Source: Bacteroides sp.
GTDB lineage: Bacteria > Bacteroidota > Bacteroidia > Bacteroidales > Bacteroidaceae
Length of the DNA: 5,212 nt
Assembly (NCBI GenBank): GCA_019412865.1
Contig: DXOJ01000635.1
Span: 1 to 5,212 of the forward strand
Reading direction: 5' to 3'
A program made the translations under genes and the position numbers. Positions 1 to 5,212 of this stretch are shown piece by piece. Below the pieces are notes generated by a model. That model made no database searches and was not told where the DNA came from. It saw nothing but the letters and a program-made list of their open reading frames with translations. Positions within the stretch are counted from its first letter, which is position 1, and every line of letters starts with the position of its first letter.

Positions 1-3
1 CCG

Positions 4-35
4 CAAAAATACAAATATTATTATTAGTTGCCTAA
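4..35 (-). promoter_or_regulatory. Leftward Bacteroidetes-type promoter
   Basis: Read on the minus strand, a -7 box TATTTTTG (4-11) matches TAnnTTTG exactly. It is preceded after 20 bp by TTAG (32-35), one mismatch from the TTTG -33 box. Both sequence and spacing fit the Bacteroidetes primary sigma factor consensus. Transcription would leave the window to the left, so a gene divergent to nadK should start just outside. From remembered Bacteroides gene order I would guess pdxJ, but nothing in the window shows it. Confidence 0.5.
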
Positions 36-40
36 TAATA
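19..40. promoter_or_regulatory. AT-rich inverted repeat in divergent promoter region
   Basis: TATTATTA (19-26) and TAATAATA (33-40) are perfect 8-bp inverted arms around the 6-base spacer GTTGCC. The right arm overlaps the -33 box of the leftward promoter, and nadK begins about 90 bp further on. The position suits an operator acting on the divergent pair. The arms contain only A and T, however, so chance is a real alternative in such AT-rich DNA. Confidence 0.3.
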
Positions 41-130
41 CGAAACGCATTCTCTACTCTTTTTTGGTTATTTAAAGTAGAAATCCAAGAAAAAATGCCA
101 AATTTGCATCCTGAACTAATGATGTTGCTT

Positions 131-1000
131 ATGAAATTTGCCATTTTTGGAAATACTTATCAGGCTAAAAAGTCTTCTCATGCTGTCACCTTGTTTAAAC
201 TTTTAAAGAAACAAGGAGCAGAGATTGGTATGTGCAGGGAATTTTATCAATTCCTAGTTTCTGAAAATATGGATATTGAAGCAGATCAATTATTTGATGG
301 TGATGATTTTACTGCCGATATGGTAATCAGCATCGGAGGCGACGGAACGTTTCTGAAAGCTGCCCGCCGCGTAGGAAGAAAAGGGATCCCTATTTTGGGA
401 ATTAACACAGGACGTTTAGGATTTCTGGCAGATATTTCACCGGAAGAAATGGAGGAAACATTTGATGAAATCCAAAACGGCAGATATAGTGTGGAGGAAC
501 GGAGCGTACTTCAGTTAATCTGCAACGACAAACATCTCCAAGATTCTCCTTATGCCCTCAACGAAATAGCTATTCTCAAACGGGACAGCTCCTCTATGAT
601 TAGTATCCGGACAGCTATTAATGGCGCGTATCTGAATACTTATCAAGCTGACGGGTTAGTAATTGCCACTCCAACAGGTTCCACAGCCTACTCTTTGAGT
701 GTAGGAGGCCCGATCATCGTTCCTCATTCCAACACTATTGCCATCACTCCGGTGGCTCCACATAGTCTCAACGTCCGCCCTATCGTTATTCGGGATGACT
801 GGGAGATTACATTAGATGTAGAAAGCAGAAGTCACAACTTCCTCGTCGCCATCGACGGGAGGAGCGAAACTTGCAAAGAAACGACTCAACTAACCATTCG
901 CCGGGCAGATTACAGCGTAAAGGTAGTGAAACGTTTTAATCACATTTTTTTCGATACACTCCGCAGCAAGATGATGTGGGGAGCTGACGGAAGACGGTAA
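131..1000 (+). CDS. nadK: NAD kinase (ATP-NAD kinase)
   Basis: This cytoplasmic enzyme phosphorylates NAD to NADP using ATP or polyphosphate and is the only route to NADP in most bacteria. The 289-residue product has the family signatures in order: GGDGTFL at 69-75, with Asp71 as the expected catalytic residue; an NE pair at 144-145; the glycine-rich core [15 protein letters not shown] at 180-194; and [13 protein letters not shown] at 205-217, followed by DGR at 242-244. Length is normal for a bacterial NAD kinase and no key motif is missing. The reading frame is open from an ATG at 95, which would add 12 residues. I chose ATG 131 because [11 protein letters not shown] begins directly with the first beta-strand of the fold and resembles remembered Bacteroides homologues. 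Neither start has a Shine-Dalgarno sequence, which is normal in Bacteroides. A weak -7-like CAAATTTG (99-106) lies between the two starts but has no convincing -33 partner. The gene appears monocistronic, divergent from an unseen leftward gene and convergent with the coiled-coil gene. Confidence 0.96.
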   Translation: MKFAIFGNTYQAKKSSHAVTLFKLLKKQGAEIGMCREFYQFLVSENMDIEADQLFDGDDFTADMVISIGGDGTFLKAARRVGRKGIPILGINTGRLGFLADISPEEMEETFDEIQNGRYSVEERSVLQLICNDKHLQDSPYALNEIAILKRDSSSMISIRTAINGAYLNTYQADGLVIATPTGSTAYSLSVGGPIIVPHSNTIAITPVAPHSLNVRPIVIRDDWEITLDVESRSHNFLVAIDGRSETCKETTQLTIRRADYSVKVVKRFNHIFFDTLRSKMMWGADGRR

Positions 1001-1335
1001 GCAGTTCACATTATGCACCGTTATTCCTCATCGCCTAATTCAACTATACGGTACTTAAAAATAGAACTTCTAAAAAAAGGGACATTCAAGCTGTTGGGAA
1101 TGCAACAATTTTGGGTATAGATTCCAACTAAAGACAAAAAGGGCTGGGATTTACAATCTTCAGAAATCAGATTAACATTATTTTCCCCTATATTTACTCA
1201 ATAAGATTAAAATATACTGATTACACTTGCAAATCATTCTTTTATAGACAACAGTCATTCATTTTATCAGTTTCTCCTTACCTTTATTTACATACAAACT
1301 AGAGAAAAAAATAGCTTCTAATCATTCCTATATGA

Positions 1336-1370
1336 GTTCCTCACCGAGAAATGAGATGTCCCTCACCGAG
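1336..1370. repeat. Direct repeat of CCTCACCGAG core
   Basis: CCTCACCGAG occurs at 1339-1348 and again at 1361-1370, with a 22-base period. Extended to 13 bases (GTTCCTCACCGAG at 1336-1348 and GTCCCTCACCGAG at 1358-1370), the copies differ at one base. The first copy is an unpaired third half-unit of the adjoining inverted repeat and could form an alternative 13-bp stem with 1384-1396, using one G-U pair. Confidence 0.7.
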
Positions 1371-1401
1371 GAAGGATAAGTTCCTCGGTGAGGGACATCT
1401 C
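1353..1401. repeat. Perfect 21-bp inverted repeat (REP-like hairpin)
   Basis: The arm at 1353-1373 is the exact reverse complement of the arm at 1381-1401, with a 7-base loop GGATAAG. Through one G-T pair the stem extends to 1350-1404, giving 24 pairs. The arms are about 57% GC, well above the AT-rich flanks. The core CCTCACCGAG of the left arm (1361-1370) is repeated directly at 1339-1348, 22 bases upstream, so the single right arm could pair with either copy. No T-tract follows on either strand, so this is not a standard intrinsic terminator. An interspersed REP-like element, a MITE remnant or an mRNA 3'-end stabiliser between convergent genes would all fit. No transposase is nearby. Confidence 0.85.
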
Positions 1402-1420
1402 GTTGGTTTTAATCCAACGA
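1400..1420. repeat. Second small hairpin abutting the 21-bp repeat
   Basis: TCGTTGG (1400-1406) and CCAACGA (1414-1420) form a perfect 7-bp stem around the loop TTTTAAT. It starts on the last two bases of the large inverted repeat, so the two hairpins lie end to end and could nearly stack. It may be part of the same repeat unit. Confidence 0.5.
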
Positions 1421-1601
1421 AGGCTTCCATGATTAAAAAGCTGCATATTGTCTGCAAATTCATGCTGCGCTCGCCCTATTTTCTGTATATTATTGCAATT
1501 ATTTATGCAGTTCTTTCCCCAGTTCATCCATAAAAGAACAACTGTTGCCCGAAGAAATATTAAAAACAGACCATCGGGTTAGCTAATATAGAAGAAAATA
1601 G

Positions 1602-1634
1602 AATATCGGTAGAGAAAAAGAATACCCCGATATT
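1602..1634 (-). terminator. Possible weak terminator of the coiled-coil gene
   Basis: On the minus strand AATATCGG (1634-1627) pairs perfectly with CCGATATT (1609-1602) across a 17-base loop. The left arm begins within the TAA stop codon, and the stem is followed by CTATTTTCTTC, which is only partly T-rich. Position and direction suit a terminator for the leftward gene. The large loop and broken T-tract make it weak, and it could instead be a 3'-end stabilising stem. Confidence 0.35.
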
Positions 1635-2505
1635 AATCTAACATAAAGGTCTGCGAACCAATCAGATTACCACCTTCGAAGATATCAACACGGTAGTTTC
1701 CGGCATACAAGAATTCTTCTACATCCCAAAACACATTGATATTCTGTTCTTCTCCGTTATATTCAATATACTTCTTAATTGAATAAACCAATGTACGGTT
1801 TTCATAAGGGAAAGTATTGGATGCACTCTTGGTCAGTACATCATTATCGGGTTTGGTAATACGTACATAGATGGTACGTTCACCGTTTTCGGCGGTTATA
1901 TTCTTCACGACCGTGAAACTGATGGCTAACTTCACCACGTCTTTCACTTTCTTCGCCACTTTACCACGTTTATTGCGTGGTTCGATACGAATATTAGTTG
2001 CATCGAGTTGTGCGGCTAGCGTCACCTTCTTATTCAGATTCTTCTTTTCTTCAGAAAGGTTATCGATCTGTCGTGAAGCCTGATTATACTTTTGAGTCAC
2101 TTCAGCTATGACCTGTTTCTGCTGTGCAGTCAGTTTATTCAGAGAGTCGATCTGATTAATATATCCAATCATTACCTTACGCAAAGTAGCCAACTCATTC
2201 TTTAAACGACGAATCTCTGTAGCATTCGTGCTCTTCACTGTACGAAGTTCTTCCAAGAGACGTTGAGTTTTCAATTGTTCCTGTTCCAGTAATTGAGATA
2301 AAGAGTCATTAGAAATCGTCATCTTTAACTCATCATATTGTTGTGCAAAACGGGTATATTCGTTTTCCAGATCTTCCTTATCTAATTGGAACTCCTGCAC
2401 TAACTCCCGGTTAGCTTGTTTTTCGGTAAACAATAAATAAGTAATACCAATAATAGCTATCACCAAGATAGCCACGGCCGCAATAAGAAGGCTTTTTTTA
2501 CTCAT
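1633..2505 (-). CDS. Membrane-anchored coiled-coil protein of unknown function
   Basis: I do not recognise a characterised family. The 290-residue product begins MSKKS, followed by one hydrophobic segment (about 6-26) that fits a signal anchor with no obvious cleavage site. Residues about 30-160 are rich in Glu, Gln, Lys, Leu and Asn and look like a long coiled coil, with stretches such as LLEQEQLKTQRLLEEL and IDNLSEEKKNLNKK. A basic stretch (RNKRGKVAKKVK, 177-188) leads into a C-terminal domain (about 188-290) of alternating short beta-like strands, including TIYVRITKP, NVFWDVEEF and YRVDIFEGG. The likely topology is an inner-membrane anchor with the coiled coil and beta domain in the periplasm. 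The frame is open to an ATG at 2553, but the promoter's -7 box (2534-2541) lies inside that extension and the extra 16 residues would precede the hydrophobic anchor. I therefore chose ATG 2505, preceded by an A-rich leader without Shine-Dalgarno. It is probably transcribed alone. A scaffold or envelope-structure role is only a guess. Similar coiled coils are often mislabelled as SMC-like on composition alone. Confidence 0.85.
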   Translation of the reverse strand: MSKKSLLIAAVAILVIAIIGITYLLFTEKQANRELVQEFQLDKEDLENEYTRFAQQYDELKMTISNDSLSQLLEQEQLKTQRLLEELRTVKSTNATEIRRLKNELATLRKVMIGYINQIDSLNKLTAQQKQVIAEVTQKYNQASRQIDNLSEEKKNLNKKVTLAAQLDATNIRIEPRNKRGKVAKKVKDVVKLAISFTVVKNITAENGERTIYVRITKPDNDVLTKSASNTFPYENRTLVYSIKKYIEYNGEEQNINVFWDVEEFLYAGNYRVDIFEGGNLIGSQTFMLD

Positions 2506-2533
2506 AGTTTCAGTTGTGAATTGATAACGTGCG

Positions 2534-2564
2534 CAAAAGTAATCATTTCGCAACAGAAGTCAAG
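2534..2564 (-). promoter_or_regulatory. Promoter of the coiled-coil gene
   Basis: On the minus strand the -7 box TACTTTTG (2541-2534) matches TAnnTTTG exactly. CTTG (2564-2561), one mismatch from TTTG, lies 19 bp upstream, a standard Bacteroidetes spacing. Transcription would start near 2527-2529, giving a leader of about 22-25 bases before ATG 2505. The -33 box sits against the T-rich tail of the upstream operon's terminator. Confidence 0.7.
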
Positions 2565-2599
2565 CAGAAAAGCAGAGAGTTTTTTTATAACTCCCTGCT
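2564..2599 (-). terminator. Intrinsic terminator of the paralogue operon
   Basis: On the minus strand AGCAGGGAGTT (2599-2589) pairs over 11 positions with AACTCTCTGCT (2581-2571), with one G-U pair and a 7-base loop. It is followed by TTTTCTGCTT, a moderate T-tract. It lies about 100 bases after the stop of the 561-residue gene and in the same direction, so it should end that operon before the next gene's promoter. Confidence 0.75.
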
Positions 2600-2699
2600 A
2601 ATCCATATAATTTTAACTAATTAGTTTATCAACCCAGTCAAGTTAAGAGACATAATAAAGTCTATAGAGATTGAATCACACATTCCCCCCATCCTTTTA
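2600..2699 (-). other. 3' untranslated region of the paralogue operon
   Basis: This is non-coding sequence between the stop codon of the 561-residue gene and its terminator. It contains a perfect 12-bp palindrome AACTAATTAGTT (2615-2626) and a run of six C (G on the minus strand) near the stop codon. I see no small gene and no riboswitch-like structure. Confidence 0.5.
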
Positions 2700-4385
2700 T
2701 CAAAGAGACTGAAAGATTAATCCCTGCACATCTTCTACCAATTGCTTGAGATCATCCAAATCCAAATATAAAGCATTTTCGCACAATTCCTTATATCTCC
2801 GAACTCCAATCTGTTCTACTATATTCTGCACGACTTCTTCACAAGGAGAATTTATCCCATCGGATAAGTTCCACAATTCTTCCACCTTATCTTTGCGCTT
2901 AGTAACAAACCGAAATCCCCTTTTCTTCAATTCCTGTACCAACTCTTCTTTCCCGATACGTGCATTCACATGTACGGTTTTATTCTCCAAGAGAACACCT
3001 TTTTCATAAGTATCCACCACTTTCTGTATATCACGTTTTATCCTGTCGATCGTTGATACAGGAGGAACAAACTGCCAAAACAATAATGGAATATATCCTT
3101 GAGTCAACTCATACAAAGGTTGTGATATTAAATATTCATTTAAATAAGTCCCCTGTACGGAAACCTTTGTTTGCTCCCGATTCTTATACATAAAATACAT
3201 ACCCATATTTGCACCGAGATTATACATATCCATCATATCATGAGTAGCAATCAAAGAATAAACTTGTGCCGGAGTATGTTCATAAATACCTTTTGATATA
3301 TTATCAATCTGCCTGTTGACAACACCGCTCTCCCAATCGGCCAAGTCCTTACCTTTTTCAAGAGATAACGTATCATAGTCCACGACATTTCTTGATATCG
3401 TTTTGATGTCATGCTCTGAACCGGATTGGGTATATAAAATATAAAGAGAGCCGTCTGCATACTCCTGACCATCCACTCCGGTTTTACTAAGTTTCCGACA
3501 ATAAGATTCACTTTTCACGTCTTCCCCTATGCCTGCGATAATTACATTTTCTACTTCATGTTCTATTATAAACTTCCGATATTCATCAGGCAAAGCCAAT
3601 AATTTTATCCAGGCAACTCCGACATCATCCATGGAAGCATCATATCCCAATGTCGCATAACAAGGTACTCCAGCTTGCGAGGAATATTCTAATATGGAAG
3701 AAATTTCTTTGGTAGAATTGACAGAAACCAAAAAATGTAATGGCAATACAGGAGCCTCCATAGCTGCAGAAAGATAAGGTACCGTCGGTACTCCCGTAGC
3801 TATTATCACAGTTTTAAGTTTCTTCGACTTACCCAAATACTCATTATATAAATCTACTGTATGCTGAACGGATTGTTGAAGGAAATCAGGTGTCCCCCAT
3901 ACCGGTTTGGGACCTCCTCCCGGACCAATCTGCCATGTATGGCTCACACCTGCCGTCAGATTAGCTAAAGATTTTTGGACAGCATATTCCGCACTCATCC
4001 CACCATCGAGCATAAACACATTCAAACCTTTATATTCCTCTTTAGCGATCTGATAGGTAGTCAACATTCCGGGAATTACCACCCTAAAATAAGAAGAATA
4101 TGTCAACTGTCCCTCCTCTTTTTGATAAACACCTACGGCTGCAGGCGTAAATTCTGAAGGAACTTCCCAAACAAATGGTTCTCCTCCAATCTCCACAAGA
4201 ACCGGTTCTCCTTTCTTGGAGAGATATTTCAGTATAATCGTTTTACCTTCTGACTTCCCATCAAAAGTAAACACAACCTTCTCCCCTTGTGAATAAACGA
4301 ATTTATCCGTCAGCACACGAGCTCCAATCTCTCCTCCTACCAATAGTGCAATGAAGAAAGTTACCATCAATTGTTTTATATTCAT
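2700..4385 (-). CDS. Secreted protein of unrecognised family, tandem paralogue (complete)
   Basis: I do not recognise this 561-residue protein. It starts MNIKQLMVTFFIALLVGG, a typical Sec signal peptide with likely cleavage after Ala22 (EIGA). No lipobox cysteine is present, so a soluble periplasmic or exported protein is expected. Residues about 25-105 look beta-rich; LTDKFVYSQGEKVVFTF resembles the first strands of macroglobulin-like or Ig-like domains in exported proteins. Residues about 107-310 alternate strands and helices (GLNVFMLDGG, KTVIIATGVP, NVIIAGIGED), suggesting an alpha/beta fold, with a glycine-rich loop GPGGGPKPVWGTPDF at 154-168. Residues about 311-555 form a mostly helical region with motifs shared with its neighbour: SLYILYT (313-319), DWESGVV (350-356), DMM (383-385), NEYL (416-419), YIPLLFWQF (431-439), STIDRI (444-449) and EQIGVRRY (524-531). 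ATG 4385 follows a 33-base gap after the upstream paralogue's stop, so both are probably on one transcript. The start is favoured because the signal peptide begins there. The fold comments are impressions from sequence pattern, and I assign no function. Confidence 0.88.
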   Translation of the reverse strand: MNIKQLMVTFFIALLVGGEIGARVLTDKFVYSQGEKVVFTFDGKSEGKTIILKYLSKKGEPVLVEIGGEPFVWEVPSEFTPAAVGVYQKEEGQLTYSSYFRVVIPGMLTTYQIAKEEYKGLNVFMLDGGMSAEYAVQKSLANLTAGVSHTWQIGPGGGPKPVWGTPDFLQQSVQHTVDLYNEYLGKSKKLKTVIIATGVPTVPYLSAAMEAPVLPLHFLVSVNSTKEISSILEYSSQAGVPCYATLGYDASMDDVGVAWIKLLALPDEYRKFIIEHEVENVIIAGIGEDVKSESYCRKLSKTGVDGQEYADGSLYILYTQSGSEHDIKTISRNVVDYDTLSLEKGKDLADWESGVVNRQIDNISKGIYEHTPAQVYSLIATHDMMDMYNLGANMGMYFMYKNREQTKVSVQGTYLNEYLISQPLYELTQGYIPLLFWQFVPPVSTIDRIKRDIQKVVDTYEKGVLLENKTVHVNARIGKEELVQELKKRGFRFVTKRKDKVEELWNLSDGINSPCEEVVQNIVEQIGVRRYKELCENALYLDLDDLKQLVEDVQGLIFQSL

Positions 4386-4418
4386 TTCGTTAGTTTAAAT
4401 CTTAAATCCGATGTTATA

Positions 4419-5212
4419 TCAATGTTCTACTAATCTCATATTTCCAACCTGTGCACAAATAGTACGAAGCTCCTCCAATGTCAGGTACTCCATCGACTTA
4501 ACCGTATTCCGATACTTCTGCACTCCAATACGTTCAATTATATCATAAGCAAATTCTTCAGCCGAACCTATTTTATGATTAATGCGTCCCAAATACTCTT
4601 CCGTTTCTCCATCATCTTCCGGATTCCATTTATCTACACTCTGCCTAATTCTAATATTCTCCGAAGTAACACCTCTTGCTATCAGCTCGTCATAAAACTC
4701 ATAGCGTCTCATATTAGAATTCAGATAGAAAGATCCCTCATACAGATGATCGACAACATCAGGAAAATACCCGGCAATAGCTGGCTTCAGATAACCATCA
4801 ATACGTTCTACTGTAGAAGCCGCCGAATTAAATTGCCAATATAATAAAGGTACGTATCCAACAAACGCTTCATATTGAGGGTGATTCGTAAGATACTCGT
4901 TAAAAATAACTCCATTCACAAAAGGTGCCTGCAACTTGCTTTGATTCTTTTTTATATATTGAAGCGTCAGGAAAGAAGATATATTGTACAAAGCCATCAT
5001 ATCATCAGTCTCAATCGTATAAGCTTTCACATTTGCCATCGCTTGCGCAGAGCCGGATATATTGGTTATCTGATCATCAACAATTCCGCTTTCCCAATCA
5101 GATATATACTGTCCTTCACCCAATTTTAACTGATTATAGTCATACAACCGATGTTTCAGTGCGTCAATATCAGCATCCGAACCAAAGTTAGTATACAATA
5201 TATATAAAGAAC
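4419..5212 (-). CDS. Paralogue of the 561-residue protein (partial, C-terminal part)
   Basis: The gene runs off the right edge and its start is not visible. The frame stays open to the last base. The TTG at 5196-5198 is an internal leucine codon, not a start, because the codons before it read SLYI and match the SLYILYT motif of the downstream gene. The visible 263 complete codons align with residues 313 to about 555 of that protein. Numbered from the first complete codon, the shared motifs are SLYILYT (1-7), DWESGIV (38-44), NIS (49-51), DMM (70-72), NEYL (104-107), YVPLLYWQF (119-127), STVERI (132-137) and ERIGVQKY (226-233). Sequence between motifs is well diverged, so the duplication is old or both copies were kept for different roles. 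If colinear with its neighbour, about 310 more residues, including a signal peptide, lie beyond the window. Function is unknown. The stop codon lies 33 bases before the next gene, indicating co-transcription. Confidence 0.85.
   Translation of the reverse strand, partial: SLYILYTNFGSDADIDALKHRLYDYNQLKLGEGQYISDWESGIVDDQITNISGSAQAMANVKAYTIETDDMMALYNISSFLTLQYIKKNQSKLQAPFVNGVIFNEYLTNHPQYEAFVGYVPLLYWQFNSAASTVERIDGYLKPAIAGYFPDVVDHLYEGSFYLNSNMRRYEFYDELIARGVTSENIRIRQSVDKWNPEDDGETEEYLGRINHKIGSAEEFAYDIIERIGVQKYRNTVKSMEYLTLEELRTICAQVGNMRLVEH

Larger units (their letters stand above)
1001..1632. other. Long convergent intergenic region
   Basis: This gap of 632 bases lies between the ends of two convergent genes, which is long for a compact bacterial chromosome. 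The first 330 bases are AT-rich. I see no convincing gene, no good Bacteroides -7 box on either strand, and no clear intrinsic terminator for nadK. A bulged stem (GTTGGGAAT at 1093-1101 with ATTCCAAC at 1121-1128) has no T-tract. From 1336 to 1420 the sequence is a structured, GC-richer repeat, annotated separately. The rest, up to 1632, contains one weak small ORF and a hairpin next to the stop of the leftward gene. Confidence 0.6.

Noticed and set aside
1279..1286. TACCTTTA as a -7 box for a small RNA covering the hairpins
   Set aside because: It has one mismatch to TAnnTTTG and no TTTG-like -33 box at 19-21 bp.
1336..1401. CRISPR-like array from the repeated CCTCACCGAG units
   Set aside because: Only two direct units plus one inverted, a 22-base period with no spacer-length unique sequence, and no cas genes.
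1351..1533. 60-codon open frame on the plus strand
   Set aside because: Its first 18 or so codons are simply the large inverted repeat read in frame, and the encoded sequence resembles no protein I know. Only the part from ATG 1429 is kept, as a low-interest finding.
1548..1580. CCCGA...TCGGG stem as a terminator
   Set aside because: Only 5 bp with a loop of about 20 bases and no T-tract on either strand.
1871..2083. Plus-strand frame inside the coiled-coil gene
   Set aside because: It is antisense to a well-supported gene and has no promoter, Shine-Dalgarno or recognisable protein features.
2746..3193. Two overlapping plus-strand frames antisense to the 561-residue gene
   Set aside because: Both lie within a coding gene supported by a signal peptide and paralogue motifs. 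Their compositions look like chance translations.
3251..3511. Minus-strand frame in another phase within the 561-residue gene
   Set aside because: It overlaps the same strand as the real gene, across the conserved SLYILYT and DWESG region, so it is a frame shadow and not a frameshifted piece.
4575..5191. Plus-strand frames antisense to the partial paralogue
   Set aside because: They overlap one another and the well-supported minus-strand gene whose motifs match its neighbour.
5196..5198. TTG as the start of the right-hand gene
   Set aside because: The upstream codons SLYI continue the match to the paralogue, so this leucine is internal and the gene is cut by the window edge.

Overview
The window looks like chromosomal DNA from a gut Bacteroides or a close relative. 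It is AT-rich, its genes lack Shine-Dalgarno sequences, and two promoters fit the Bacteroidetes pattern (-7 TAnnTTTG, with a TTTG-like -33 box about 19-20 bp upstream). The NAD kinase also has the N-terminus I associate with Bacteroides homologues. This assignment comes from pattern recognition, not from a database search.

Layout. (1) At the left edge a leftward promoter reads out of the window, overlapped by an 8-bp AT-rich inverted repeat. The rightward NAD kinase gene (131-1000) lies divergent to it. (2) A long non-coding stretch (1001-1632) separates nadK from the convergent leftward gene. It contains a perfect 21-bp inverted repeat with an extra half-copy on one side and a second hairpin abutting the other. 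(3) A leftward gene (1633-2505) encodes a membrane-anchored coiled-coil protein of unknown function and has its own promoter. (4) An intrinsic terminator (2571-2599) lies directly against that promoter and closes the upstream leftward operon. (5) The operon contains two tandem genes 33 bp apart. They encode paralogues of a protein family I do not recognise. The complete one (2700-4385) has a signal peptide; the other (4419 to the right edge) shows only its C-terminal half.

How the genes relate. nadK is housekeeping (NADP supply). The coiled-coil gene is probably transcribed alone. The two paralogues are probably co-transcribed from a promoter beyond the right edge and are probably both exported, so they may act together in the cell envelope. 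The sequence does not show what they act on. The least explained items are this duplicated family and the GC-rich inverted repeat in the nadK convergent gap.
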